Notes under the pieces: model-generated
Seen by the model: the letters and a program-made list of their open reading frames with translations, nothing else
Told to the model about the DNA's origin: nothing
Database searches by the model: none
Shown: piece after piece, positions 17,970 through 26,955 of the stretch
Layout: the number at the start of each line of letters is the position of its first letter
How positions within the stretch are numbered: the first letter of the stretch is position 1
Source of the DNA: Arthrobacter sp. TPD3018
GTDB lineage: Bacteria; Pseudomonadota; Alphaproteobacteria; Sphingomonadales; Sphingomonadaceae
Assembly: GCA_003075315.1 (NCBI GenBank)
Contig: QDFQ01000002.1
Coordinates: 148,821-212,820 of the forward strand
Direction of reading: 5' to 3'
Length of the DNA: 64,000 nucleotides
Position numbers and translations under genes: made by a program

Positions 17970-18331
17970 GCCACGCTATCGTACCGGCCAACGACACGAC
18001 ACGGCGCCTGCCGGCGTTCCTGGGCGATGTCGCGCAGCAGCCCCAGTTGGTCGCAGCATCGGTCGGCACGATCGCCGCCGGGCTGGTTACTCGCCGGCCT
18101 GACCTGATCCGTGGCGGCGCACGGATGCTCGCGGTGCATGTCGTCGCCAGCGCCGTCCGCACGGCGATGCGGCAGCGAACGCACCACGTTAAGGGCGCGG
18201 CAGGCACCGCGGAAACGCCTTCCCCCTTGTCTGAGGCGATCGTCGCGGGCGTGGTGGGGTGGGTTGCGGAAGCCGCCATCGACACGGCGTTGAAGCACCT
18301 CGTGCCGGACCGCGAAATAGCGCCGAAATAG
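17966..18331 (+). CDS. Uncharacterised protein coupled to FNT channel
   Basis: A 121-residue protein beginning at GTG 17966, overlapping the FNT stop as GTGA. It starts VSHAIVPANDTTRRLPAFLG. Moderately hydrophobic helices (PQLVAASVGTIAAGLVTRRP and MLAVHVVASAVRTAMR) flank arginine clusters, and a third segment SEAIVAGVVGWVAEAAIDTA lies near the C-terminus. I recognise no family. Translational coupling suggests a partner of the channel, perhaps peripheral to the membrane. A longer frame back to 17819 lies inside the FNT gene and is not credible. Confidence 0.6.
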   Translation: MSHAIVPANDTTRRLPAFLGDVAQQPQLVAASVGTIAAGLVTRRPDLIRGGARMLAVHVVASAVRTAMRQRTHHVKGAAGTAETPSPLSEAIVAGVVGWVAEAAIDTALKHLVPDREIAPK

Positions 18332-18413
18332 CCCGTTTTCGGCGCATATCTCCCCCACAATGGGTCATTTACAAACCGGTGACTAATCCCTGTCACATCG
18401 ATCCGCACACGCC

Positions 18414-18755
18414 ATGGAAACGCTACCAGAACCCACGCGCGAAAAGCGCAACAGCGTCATCGTCCGCGCCATCGTGATGACCGCCGATGGTCGATCGCGC
18501 GAACGCCGTGTCCGCAACCTGTCGCGGCATGGCGCCTGCATCGAACACGATAACGACCTCAGCACCGGTGCGACGGTGATGCTGCACATGGGCTCGATGC
18601 CCGATCTGGTAGCGACGGTGCGGTGGGTCAGCGACCGACTTGCCGGGCTCAGCTTCAATGAGTTGATCGACCTCGACGAGGCACGCAAGCCACGCGGGGT
18701 CGGCGTCAAACCCCGCGCCGGCTGGATCGCCGACCTCAACAATCCCTATCGCTGA
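18414..18755 (+). CDS. PilZ-domain protein
   Basis: A 113-residue single PilZ domain. The c-di-GMP motif region reads RERRVRNLSRHGACIEHDND, matching RxxxR and (D/N)xSxxG with N-L-S-R-H-G. Later strands TVMLHMGSMPDLVATVRWV and AGLSFNE complete the barrel. The first arginine motif is split among several arginines (EKRNSVIVR, RSRERR), so binding is likely but unproven. It stands alone between the FNT pair and metK on the opposite strand. Confidence 0.83.
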   Translation: METLPEPTREKRNSVIVRAIVMTADGRSRERRVRNLSRHGACIEHDNDLSTGATVMLHMGSMPDLVATVRWVSDRLAGLSFNELIDLDEARKPRGVGVKPRAGWIADLNNPYR

Positions 18756-18846
18756 CGCAAGGGCGTCTCGAGGCCCAAACCGCAACGCCCTCCCCCATCG
18801 CGAGACGGGGAAGGGCGCTATCATGCAACCGTAGGGTGCGTGATCG

Positions 18847-20067
18847 TCAGGCGACGGCGGCCTTCAGCGCGTCGACCAGATCGGTCTTTTCCCAGGTGAA
18901 CAGATCGCCTTCCGGTTCGCGGCCGAAGTGCCCGTAAGCGGCCGACTTGACGTAGATCGGCGCGTTCAGCTTCAGGTGCTGGCGGATGCCCTTGGGCGTC
19001 AGGCGCACCAGCTGCGGCAGCACCGCCTCCAGCTTGTCCTCGGCGACCGTGCCGGTGCCGTGGGTGTCGACATAGACCGACAGCGGCTCGGCGATGCCGA
19101 TCGCGTACGACAGCTGGATCGTGCAGCGCTTGGCGAGGCCCGCCGCGACGACGTTCTTGGCGAGGTAACGCGCGACATAGGCGGCCGAGCGGTCGACCTT
19201 GGTCGGATCCTTGCCGCTAAACGCACCGCCGCCATGCGGCGCGGCACCGCCGTAGGTGTCGACGATGATCTTGCGACCGGTCAGGCCCGCGTCACCATCC
19301 GGACCGCCGATCTCGAACGCGCCGGTCGGGTTGATGTAGACCTTGGTCTCGTCGGTGACGAAACCGTCCGGCAACACGCTGGTCAGCACGCCGGTGACAT
19401 AGGCGCGCAGTTCCTCATACTTCGCCGGATCGGCGTTCTGACCCTGCAGACAATAGCCCGCCTTGTGCTGCGTCGAGACGACGAGCGCAGTCGCGCGGAC
19501 CGGCACGCCGTTTTCATACTGCAGCGTGACCTGGCTCTTGGCGTCGGGCTCCAGGAACGGCGCCGTGCCCGAATGGCGGTCGGCCGCCATCGTTTCGAGG
19601 ATCTTGTGGCTGTAATAGAGCGTCGCCGGCATCAGGCCCGGCGTCTCGTCGGTCGCATAACCGAACATGATGCCCTGGTCGCCCGCGCCCTCGTCCTTGT
19701 TCGAGCCTTCGTCCACGCCCATCGCGATTTCCGCAGACTGGCCGTGCAGGTTGTTTTCGAACGTGAACTCGTTCCAGTGAAAGCCCGACTGTTCGTAGCC
19801 GATGCGCTTCACCGTCGCGCGAACCGCCGCCTCGATCTCGGCGAGCGCGCCATCGGCCCAGGCGCCGTTTTCGTACACGCCCTTGCAGCGGATTTCGCCG
19901 GCCAGCACGACGAGATTGGTCGTGGTCAGCGTTTCGCAAGCGATGCGCGCTTCCGGGTCCTTCGACAGGAACAGGTCGACGATCGTGTCGCTGATCTGGT
20001 CCGCGACCTTGTCCGGATGACCTTCCGAAACCGATTCCGACGTGAAGATGTAATTGCCGCGCATCAT
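18847..20067 (-). CDS. metK: S-adenosylmethionine synthetase
   Basis: A 406-residue enzyme making SAM from methionine and ATP. Signatures [25 protein letters not shown] and [18 protein letters not shown] are intact, and length is normal. Two ATGs (20067, 20064) are equivalent. The gene starts only 39 bp after the lnt stop on the same strand, and an A/T-rich palindrome (20080-20099) fills that gap, so it may combine read-through from lnt with its own regulated promoter. Confidence 0.97.
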   Translation of the reverse strand: MMRGNYIFTSESVSEGHPDKVADQISDTIVDLFLSKDPEARIACETLTTTNLVVLAGEIRCKGVYENGAWADGALAEIEAAVRATVKRIGYEQSGFHWNEFTFENNLHGQSAEIAMGVDEGSNKDEGAGDQGIMFGYATDETPGLMPATLYYSHKILETMAADRHSGTAPFLEPDAKSQVTLQYENGVPVRATALVVSTQHKAGYCLQGQNADPAKYEELRAYVTGVLTSVLPDGFVTDETKVYINPTGAFEIGGPDGDAGLTGRKIIVDTYGGAAPHGGGAFSGKDPTKVDRSAAYVARYLAKNVVAAGLAKRCTIQLSYAIGIAEPLSVYVDTHGTGTVAEDKLEAVLPQLVRLTPKGIRQHLKLNAPIYVKSAAYGHFGREPEGDLFTWEKTDLVDALKAAVA

Positions 20068-20079
20068 TGCCTCATAACG

Positions 20080-20099
20080 ATATAAAGATACCTTTATAT
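20080..20099 (-). promoter_or_regulatory. Candidate metK operator, A/T-rich palindrome
   Basis: The 20-base sequence ATATAAAGATACCTTTATAT has perfect 8-base arms (ATATAAAG/CTTTATAT) around a 4-base centre, 13 bp before the metK ATG. It is strikingly A/T-rich for this genome. It resembles ArsR-family methionine or SAM-regulator operators described upstream of methionine genes in Alphaproteobacteria. That link is from memory and unproved. Half of it could also serve as a -10 element. Confidence 0.6.
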
Positions 20100-20106
20100 G
20101 CCGCTC

Positions 20107-21648
20107 TTACCGCGCTCGACGGCGGTTGGCAATTGCCGCCACCAGGAAGGCGAGCGCGACGATCAGTGCCGCCCAATTGCCCAGCCGGCTGAACAGCGTG
20201 GGCGGCAGCGCAGGCGGCATCCGCACCTCCATCACCCCTGCCCGCTCATGCGGGATCGTCGCGACGAGCAGGCCATCCGCGGCGATCACCGCGCTGATTC
20301 CGGTGGGCGTCGCGCGGACGATCGGCAGCCCCTCTTCGATCGCGCGCATGCGGGTTTGTGCCAGGAACTGCGGCGATCCCCAGCTGCCGAACCACGCATC
20401 GTTCGACGGATTGAACACCATCCGCGGGCGGTGGCCCGGCTCGATCAGCTCGCCCGAGAAAATCGTTTCGTAACAGACCTGTACGCCGATCGTGCCGAAG
20501 CCGGGCAGGCTCAGCGTGCGCGGGCCGGGACCCGGCGTGAAGTCCATGTCGCCGGGCACGAGGCGCGCAAGGCCGAGCGGGCGCAGCAGCCACGGCATCG
20601 GCAGATATTCGCCGTAGGGGACCAGATGCGCCTTGTCGTACCGGCCGACGATGCGGCCGACGGAATCGATCGCGAGCACGGAGTTCGCGGCGCCGGACAC
20701 CTCGCCGCGCGCGTCGAAGGACAAGGTGTCGGCGCTGGTCATCAGGATGTCGCCCGGTCGCAGCGCGGCGGCGATCCGGCGGCGCGTCCACGACGACGGC
20801 CGATCGCCATAGATCCAATAGGGATAGCCGCTTTCCAGCAGATCGCGCAGCAGCCCTTCGGGCCACAGCACCAGCCGGGGCGCACCCGCGGGATGACGCG
20901 TACCGCGCAGCAACGTCGCCAGCGCATATTCGCCCGCATTCTCGCCGCGCACGTCGTTGCCGATGTTGGGCTGGACGACGCGCAGCACAGGCGCATTCGC
21001 CGCCGCGGACGGGGCATGGGTCCAGAGCGCGGACAGTGCGGCGACGGCCAGCACCACCGCAATGCCCGTCGCCAGCCGCCAGTACCGCCGCACCGCCATC
21101 AGCAGCGCCACGGCGAACAGGACGGTCACGCCCGACAGCGCATAGGTGCCGATCCATGCCGACAGCCGCGCGATGCCGATCACGGGCAGCCAGATCACAC
21201 CGATCGGGTCCCAGGCGTAACCGGTGAACAGCGTGGCGCGCAGATATTCGCTGCCGATCCACGCGGCGGCAAAGACCAAGGCGAAGGCCGCGTCCACGCC
21301 GTCACGACCCCGGAACCGCCAGCCGACCAGCGACGCCAGCATCGGGAACACCGCCAGATACAGCGCCAGCCCGACCGCCGCGAAATAGCCGAGCACCGGC
21401 GGCATCTTGTCTTGGAAGTCGAAGGCGTGCTGAAACCAATTGTTATTGATCGTGAAATGCCCGACGCCCCAGCACCAGCCGATCCACGCAGCGCGGCGGC
21501 CGGTGCGCGCGGCCCGCACCAGCGCGGCGAGGCCGGCGAGGCCGAGGAGCGTTAGCGGCCACAATTGCAACGGCGCGAAGCCGGTGGCGGCGACGGCGCC
21601 GAGCAGGAGGGCGGTTAGCGCGGGGCGGCGGGACACAGCGGCGATCAT
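20107..21648 (-). CDS. lnt: Apolipoprotein N-acyltransferase
   Basis: A 513-residue inner-membrane enzyme adding the third acyl chain to lipoproteins. The N-terminal half has six or more helices (TALLLGAVAATGFAPLQLWP onward). The nitrilase domain has the E-K-C triad: LVLWPEGLLRD, YDKAHLVPYGEYLP and GVQVCYETIFSG. ATG 21648 (MIAAVSRRPAL) is the natural start. The reading frame stays open upstream for 1.7 kb only because it is antisense to glnD. Precedes metK by 39 bp. Confidence 0.94.
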   Translation of the reverse strand: MIAAVSRRPALTALLLGAVAATGFAPLQLWPLTLLGLAGLAALVRAARTGRRAAWIGWCWGVGHFTINNNWFQHAFDFQDKMPPVLGYFAAVGLALYLAVFPMLASLVGWRFRGRDGVDAAFALVFAAAWIGSEYLRATLFTGYAWDPIGVIWLPVIGIARLSAWIGTYALSGVTVLFAVALLMAVRRYWRLATGIAVVLAVAALSALWTHAPSAAANAPVLRVVQPNIGNDVRGENAGEYALATLLRGTRHPAGAPRLVLWPEGLLRDLLESGYPYWIYGDRPSSWTRRRIAAALRPGDILMTSADTLSFDARGEVSGAANSVLAIDSVGRIVGRYDKAHLVPYGEYLPMPWLLRPLGLARLVPGDMDFTPGPGPRTLSLPGFGTIGVQVCYETIFSGELIEPGHRPRMVFNPSNDAWFGSWGSPQFLAQTRMRAIEEGLPIVRATPTGISAVIAADGLLVATIPHERAGVMEVRMPPALPPTLFSRLGNWAALIVALAFLVAAIANRRRAR

Positions 21649-21699
21649 ACGCGGCGCCTTTACTGCACGGCCATTGCCTTGTCCCAGGCCTTTCACCCC

Positions 21700-21806
21700 G
21701 TCACCCCGGACTCGTTCCGGGGTCCACCGGGCCGCCAGGGGGTGGCCGGAGGCTCGAACCACCCCCCTTCGCCGCGGAGTAGACCCCGGAACGAGTCCGG
21801 GGTGAC
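21700..21806. repeat. GTCACCCC palindromic element (GACTCGTTCC variant)
   Basis: Inverted arms of about 28 bases, outer sequence GTCACCCCGGACTCGTTCCG and its complement, around a 50-base loop. It lies upstream of lnt in the 471-base gap 21649-22119, which otherwise holds the dispersed repeat at 21891-22016 and no convincing gene. Confidence 0.9.
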
Positions 21807-21890
21807 GGGGTGCGTGGGTCTGTCGTGCGCGCGGATCAGTCACCGATTCGCGGATCGTATCCGGTCCATCGGGGGGCATTCCGCATCGCG

Positions 21891-22016
21891 GAAGTGGACG
21901 AAGTGGACGGTACGTTATCGTCGGAATGCCCTCCCGTCCATCGGCACGCGCAAAAGCCGGCTTCACGGTATCAAAGAGCGATGGGAGGGTAGGCATAATC
22001 GGGTCGTGTAGGACAG
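21891..22016 (+). repeat. Dispersed repeat with GAAGTGGACGAAGTGGAC and GTGTAGGACAG ends, copy 1
   Basis: About 126 bp. The left end (tandem GAAGTGGAC, then TACGTTAT and GTCGGAA) and the right end (TAGGCATAA then CGTGTAGGACAG) are matched by a second copy at 33304-33445 in the same orientation. The inner part is poorly conserved. It is noncoding. Both copies lie upstream of minus-strand genes (lnt, thrS). Confidence 0.75.
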
Positions 22017-22119
22017 CGAAAAATGTGGATATCGCCAACGCGAGGCGCCCAAGCCTGGCGACCGCGCCCACCCCGCCATGCCCATGTCGCGTTAACCCTG
22101 TCTCCGCTATGACGCCGCC

Positions 22120-24864
22120 ATGCAGGGCCGTTTCGATCACATTCCCAATCGTCGCGCGATCATCGATCGGCGTGCACTTGCCGAGCGGATCGCGACGATC
22201 GATGCCGCCGATGCGCCGTTGCGCGCGCAGGCGACCCAATTGCTGAAGGGCGCGCTGGCCGACGGTCGCGCCGAAATCCAGCGCCGGCTCGCCGCCCATC
22301 CCTCGCGCGGGCTCGAAGCATCGAACGCGCAGGCGTATCTGACCGACCAGCTGCTGCGCCTGCTCTACGATCTGGCGACGCAGCGCCTCCACCCGCTCGC
22401 CAATCCCACTGCGGGCGAGCGGATGACGCTGATCGCGGTCGGCGGCTATGGCCGCGCCGAGATGGCGCCCTATTCCGACGTCGACATCGGCTTCCTGACG
22501 CCGGGCAAGCAGACCCCCTGGGCCGAGCAGGTCATCGAATCGATGCTGTACGCCTTGTGGGACCTGGGGCTGAAGATCGGCCATTCCAGCCGCTCGCTCG
22601 ACGAGATGGTGCGCCAGGCCAAGGCCGACGTGACGATCCGCACTGCGTTGCTGGAGGCGCGCTACGTCATCGGCGACCAGCCGCTCTATGACGAGGCGGC
22701 GCGGCGCTTCAAGGCGGAGGTGCAGCACGGGACCGAACGCGAGTTCATCGCGGACAAGCTGGCCGAACGCGATGCGCGTCACCGCAAGATGGGCGACACA
22801 CGCTACGTCGTCGAACCCAACGTCAAGGAGGGCAAGGGCGGCCTGCGCGATCTGCACGCGCTGTTCTGGATCGGCAAATATATCTACGACGTGCAGCGGG
22901 GCGCGGACCTTGTCGGCGTCGGCCTGCTGACGCCGGAGGAGTATAAGCTCTTCCACCGCGCCGACAATTTCCTGCAGGCCGTCCGCTGCCACCTGCACAG
23001 CATCACCCGCCGCGCGGAGGATCGCCTGACCTTCGACGTCCAGCGCGAAGTGGCGGCGCGGATGCGCTTTTCCGACCGGCCGGGCAAACCCGCGGTCGAG
23101 CGGTTCATGCAATATTACTTCCTGCAGGCCCGCACGGTCGGCGACCTGACCGGCGTGTTCCTGGCGCATCTGGACGAGCGGTTCGCGGCGCGCGGGCGCC
23201 GGTTCGGCCTGCCGACGATCCGGCGCCGGCCGGGCAAGCTGCACGGCTTCGTCCTCGATCGCGGACGCCTCGCGCTGCCCCGCGACGACTTCTTCGCCGA
23301 AGACCCGGTGCGGCTGATCGAGATCTTCCAGCTCGCCGACCTGCACGGCGTCGAGATCCACCCGCTCGCGATGCGGGCCGCCAAGCGCGATGCCAAGCTG
23401 ATCGACGGGCACCGCCGCGATGCGCGCGCCAATGCCTTCTTTCTCGACGTGCTGACGTCGCCGCGCGATCCCGAACTAGTGCTGCGCTGGATGAACGAGG
23501 CTGGCGTCTTCGGCCGCTTCGTGCCCGATTTCGGCCGCGTCGTCGCGCAGATGCAGTTCGATATGTACCACCATTATACGGTGGACGAGCATACGATCCG
23601 CGCGATCGGCCTGCTGAGCCGGATCGACAAGGGCGAGCTGAAGGAGGACCATCCGCTGTCCTCCGCGATCATCAAGCACATCATCTCGCGCCGCGTCCTC
23701 TATGTCGCGGTGCTGCTGCACGACATTGCCAAAGGGCGCGGCGGCGACCATTCGATCCTGGGCGCAGAGGTGGCCGAGCGGCTATGCCCGCGCTTCGGCC
23801 TGTCACCCGCCGAGACGGAGACGGTGGCGTGGCTGGTGCGCTGGCACCTGCTGATGTCGGCGACCGCGTTCAAGCGCGACCTGAGCGACTTCAAGACGAT
23901 CCTCGATTTCTGCGAGGTGGTGCAGAGCCCCGAACGCCTGCGCCTGCTGCTGGTCCTCACCATCGTCGACATCCGCGCGGTGGGGCCGGGCACGTGGAAC
24001 GGCTGGAAGCGCCAGCTGCTCGCCGACCTGTTCGAGGCGGCCGAAGAGGTGCTGCGCCTGGGCCACAAGCAGCGCGGCCGCGCCGAGCGGATCGCGACGC
24101 GGCAGGAGACGCTGCAGGCGACGCTGGGGTGGGACGATGCGCGCTTCGCCGCCTTCGTCCGTCGCTTTCCCGAAGCCTATTGGATCGCCGAGCCGGACGA
24201 CGTGCTGGCCCATAACGCGCGGTTCATCGCTGCCGCCGGGGACGCCCAGCTTTCCATCGATGCGCAGGTCTATGCGACGCGCGGCGCGACATTGGTGACG
24301 ATCTATGCCGCCGACCATCCGGGGCTGTTCTATCGCATCGCCGGCGCGATCCATGTCGCGGGCGGCAACATCATCGATGCGCGCATTCATACGACGCGCG
24401 ACGGCATGGCGATCGACAATTTCCTGGTGCAGGACCCGTTCGGTCGCCCGTTCGACGACGCCAGCCAGCTGACGCGGCTGACGATGGCGATCGAGGATGC
24501 GCTGGCCAATCGCGGCAAGCTCGCCGACCGGTTGGTCGCGAAGCCCGCGGCGCGGACGCGGGCGGATGCGTTCGAGATCGTGCCGAACGTGCTGATCGAC
24601 AATCATGCGTCGAACCGCTTCACCGTCATCGAGGTCAACGCCCGCGACCGGCCGGCGCTGCTCAATCAGCTGGCGCATGCGCTGTTCCAGTCGAAGGTGA
24701 CGCTGCATTCGGCGCATGTCGCGACTTATGGCGAGCGGGCGGTCGACACCTTCTACGTCACTGACCTGACCGGCGACCGCATCACCCAGCCCGCGCGACT
24801 GAAGACGCTGGAACGCCGCCTGCGCACCGCCGCTGCGGGTGAGACGGAGGACGTGACGGCTTAG
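22120..24864 (+). CDS. glnD: [Protein-PII] uridylyltransferase / uridylyl-removing enzyme
   Basis: A 914-residue bifunctional nitrogen sensor that uridylylates PII when glutamine is low and removes UMP when it is high. The nucleotidyltransferase domain has GGYGRAEMAPYSDVDIGFL (about 107-125). The HD domain has LHDIAKGRGGDHS, and two C-terminal ACT domains begin near TLVTIYAADHPGLFYRIAGA and RFTVIEVNARDRPALLNQL. Length and domain order are normal. Divergent from lnt across a 471-base repeat-bearing gap. Confidence 0.96.
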   Translation: MQGRFDHIPNRRAIIDRRALAERIATIDAADAPLRAQATQLLKGALADGRAEIQRRLAAHPSRGLEASNAQAYLTDQLLRLLYDLATQRLHPLANPTAGERMTLIAVGGYGRAEMAPYSDVDIGFLTPGKQTPWAEQVIESMLYALWDLGLKIGHSSRSLDEMVRQAKADVTIRTALLEARYVIGDQPLYDEAARRFKAEVQHGTEREFIADKLAERDARHRKMGDTRYVVEPNVKEGKGGLRDLHALFWIGKYIYDVQRGADLVGVGLLTPEEYKLFHRADNFLQAVRCHLHSITRRAEDRLTFDVQREVAARMRFSDRPGKPAVERFMQYYFLQARTVGDLTGVFLAHLDERFAARGRRFGLPTIRRRPGKLHGFVLDRGRLALPRDDFFAEDPVRLIEIFQLADLHGVEIHPLAMRAAKRDAKLIDGHRRDARANAFFLDVLTSPRDPELVLRWMNEAGVFGRFVPDFGRVVAQMQFDMYHHYTVDEHTIRAIGLLSRIDKGELKEDHPLSSAIIKHIISRRVLYVAVLLHDIAKGRGGDHSILGAEVAERLCPRFGLSPAETETVAWLVRWHLLMSATAFKRDLSDFKTILDFCEVVQSPERLRLLLVLTIVDIRAVGPGTWNGWKRQLLADLFEAAEEVLRLGHKQRGRAERIATRQETLQATLGWDDARFAAFVRRFPEAYWIAEPDDVLAHNARFIAAAGDAQLSIDAQVYATRGATLVTIYAADHPGLFYRIAGAIHVAGGNIIDARIHTTRDGMAIDNFLVQDPFGRPFDDASQLTRLTMAIEDALANRGKLADRLVAKPAARTRADAFEIVPNVLIDNHASNRFTVIEVNARDRPALLNQLAHALFQSKVTLHSAHVATYGERAVDTFYVTDLTGDRITQPARLKTLERRLRTAAAGETEDVTA

Positions 24865-24889
24865 ATTCGATGCCCTAGCCCATCGTCTC

Positions 24890-24967
24890 GTCACCCCGGA
24901 CTTGATCCGGGGCCCCGCTGTTTCCCGCAGCAGAATAAGCGGGACCCCGGATCAAGTCCGGGGTGAC
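24890..24967. repeat. GTCACCCC palindromic element (GACTTGATCC variant)
   Basis: Thirty-base arms (24890-24919 and 24938-24967) with one mismatch. The arm starts GTCACCCCGGACTTGATCCG. It lies between the convergent ends of glnD and the antiporter gene, where it could terminate both transcripts. Confidence 0.92.
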
Positions 24968-25009
24968 GGTGGATTGGTCGGAATTGCGCGATGATGACGA
25001 GGGGTTCGG

Positions 25010-26773
25010 TCACACCGGTTCGGGCGGGGAGAAGGTGAGCATCGTGTCGCCCGGCTCGACTACCGGCCGCTGCGTCGTCGAGAAGAGCAGCAGGCGGCGA
25101 TCGGGCTTCATCACCGCGACCGGCTCCGCCTCAGGAGCCAAGCGTGCGCGATAGGCCTCATAGGGGAAGACGCTGGTGATCCGCGTCCGGCCGAACGCCC
25201 AGCCGGCGGCCACGCGCACCTGCAATTCGTCCACCGTCTCGCCGCCTTCCAGCAACATGCGCGCGCGCCGGCGGCTGAGGCGTGTTTCGTCGACGCCGGT
25301 CTGAGTCAGCTTGTCCTGCCCGACTTCGGGGCCGAGGTCTGCGCAAACGAGGCTGTTGTAGGAATCGTTGTCGGTCGCGGCGATGACGTGCTGGAACTGC
25401 TGCATGTCGAGCGTGTCCTGCGTCACCTCGTCCAAAATGTCGCCCTGATGGACGTCGAGCGACTGTTTGCGCGCGGCGCGGAGCGCGAATTTGGCGGTGT
25501 CGGCGATCATCACCGTCAGCCCCATCTTCTGCAAGGCACCGCCCAGCGCTGTGGTAAAGGCGTTGGCGCCGACCAGCAGCACGCCCTCGCCCTTCCCCTT
25601 GTCGATCCCCAGCCGCCGCGCGACCCAGCCCGCCGAAAAGCCGTGCGCGAAGATCGTCGCGACGACGACGCCGAACACCAGGGGCACCAGCGCGTCGGCA
25701 TCCTTCATGCCGAAATCCTCCAGCCGCAGCGCGAACAGGCTGGTGACCGCGATGGCGACGACGCCGCGCGGCGCGATCCACGCGACGAACAACCGCTCGC
25801 GCCACGGCATGCGTGAAAAGGCGAGGCTGGCGAGCACGGTGACCGGCCGCACGACGAACAGCAGCAGGAACAGGAAGATCAGGAAACGCGCCTGGAAGCG
25901 CTCCACCACCTCCCATTGCAGCGTCGCGGACAGGATGACGAACACACCCGAGATGAGGAGGACGGCGAGGTCTTCCTTGAAATGCTTGAGCGCGGCGGTC
26001 GACTGCGTCTGGCGATTGCCCATGACGACGCCCATCAGCGTGACGGTAATGAGGCCGGTTTCGTGCTTGATCAGGTCCGCCGCGACGAAGCCGGCGATCA
26101 CCGCGACGAGGACGGTGGGGGCCTTGAGATATTCCGGAATATAGGCGCGGCGAAAGGCGGTGGTGAGGCCAAAGCCCAGGCCGACGCCGATCGCGCCCGC
26201 GAGCAGCGTCGCTGCGGCGACGTCGAGCCCGATCGCGATCGCGCTGCGATCCGGACCGATATAGGTGATATAGGCATAGATGGCGACGGCGAGCAGCGCG
26301 CCGATCGGATCGTTGACGATGCCTTCCCACTTCAGCGTGTCGCGGACCCGTGCCGGGACGCGCAGGGATCGCAGCATCGGCCCGATGACGGTGGGGCCGG
26401 TGACGACGAGGATGCCGCCGAACAGCGCCGATATGCCGAGCGGCAGCCCCGCGCCGAAGAACGCCGCGCCGGTGCCGAGCACCAGCCCGACCGGCACGCC
26501 GATCACCACCAGCCGCAGCACGGCTGGGCCGGCGTGGCGAAGGTCGCGGAAATTGAGGCTGAGGCCGCCTTCGAACAGGATCACCGCCACGGCGAGCTTG
26601 ATGATCGGCTGTTGCAGCGCGCCGAAGTCGCGTTGCGGATCGATCAGGCCCGTCACCGGGCCCGCCAGCACGCCCGCGATCAGCATCAGCGCGATGGCGG
26701 GCTTACCCGTCCGCCACGCGATCCACTGCGCGCCGATGCCGAGCAGGCCGATCAGCGCGAATTTGACCAGCAT
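25010..26773 (-). CDS. CPA1-type Na+/H+ (cation/proton) antiporter with C-terminal TrkA-N domain
   Basis: A 587-residue inner-membrane protein. About 12 helices come first, with the conserved WEGIVNDPIGALLAVAIYAY (Asn-Asp ion-site motif) and LFVAWIAPRGVVAIAVTSLF. From about residue 405 a Rossmann-type TrkA-N/RCK region (VLLVGANAFTTALGGALQKM, then IADTAKFALRAARKQSLDVH) may sense nucleotides, although the usual GxGxxG is degenerate (VGANAF). The C-terminus resembles TrkA-C. Likely function is pH and Na+ homeostasis. Ions transported are not deducible. Confidence 0.9.
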   Translation of the reverse strand: MLVKFALIGLLGIGAQWIAWRTGKPAIALMLIAGVLAGPVTGLIDPQRDFGALQQPIIKLAVAVILFEGGLSLNFRDLRHAGPAVLRLVVIGVPVGLVLGTGAAFFGAGLPLGISALFGGILVVTGPTVIGPMLRSLRVPARVRDTLKWEGIVNDPIGALLAVAIYAYITYIGPDRSAIAIGLDVAAATLLAGAIGVGLGFGLTTAFRRAYIPEYLKAPTVLVAVIAGFVAADLIKHETGLITVTLMGVVMGNRQTQSTAALKHFKEDLAVLLISGVFVILSATLQWEVVERFQARFLIFLFLLLFVVRPVTVLASLAFSRMPWRERLFVAWIAPRGVVAIAVTSLFALRLEDFGMKDADALVPLVFGVVVATIFAHGFSAGWVARRLGIDKGKGEGVLLVGANAFTTALGGALQKMGLTVMIADTAKFALRAARKQSLDVHQGDILDEVTQDTLDMQQFQHVIAATDNDSYNSLVCADLGPEVGQDKLTQTGVDETRLSRRRARMLLEGGETVDELQVRVAAGWAFGRTRITSVFPYEAYRARLAPEAEPVAVMKPDRRLLLFSTTQRPVVEPGDTMLTFSPPEPV

Positions 26774-26896
26774 CGATTCAAAGATCAGCGATCGTCCCCT
26801 TCATCGCCCCAATCGGCGATAGCGGGTGCCGGTTCCCTGCCCCCCGTCAAAACGCTTGCGACGCACCGAGCCATCCGCCGGGTCAGCCGTGCCACA

Positions 26897-26932
26897 TAAA
26901 AAAGGGCCGGCGCGCATTGCTGCGGCCGGCCC
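26897..26932 (-). terminator. Rho-independent terminator of the TonB receptor gene
   Basis: On the minus strand GGGCCGGC pairs with GCCGGCCC (26932-26925 and 26911-26904), followed by six T residues. It begins 24 bp after the receptor stop. The remaining bases of 26774-26955 show nothing else. Confidence 0.88.
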
Positions 26933-26955
26933 AGGGGTCGTTGCCTGGCTTGGGA

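Noticed and set aside
20068..20106. SAM riboswitch before metK
   Set aside because: Only 39 bp separate lnt and metK, too short for SAM-I, and no conserved SAM-II core was seen. A palindrome explains the gap better.
20107..23412. lnt extended to a 1101-codon frame
   Set aside because: The extension runs antisense into glnD and through repeats. The natural lnt start at 21648 gives a normal length.
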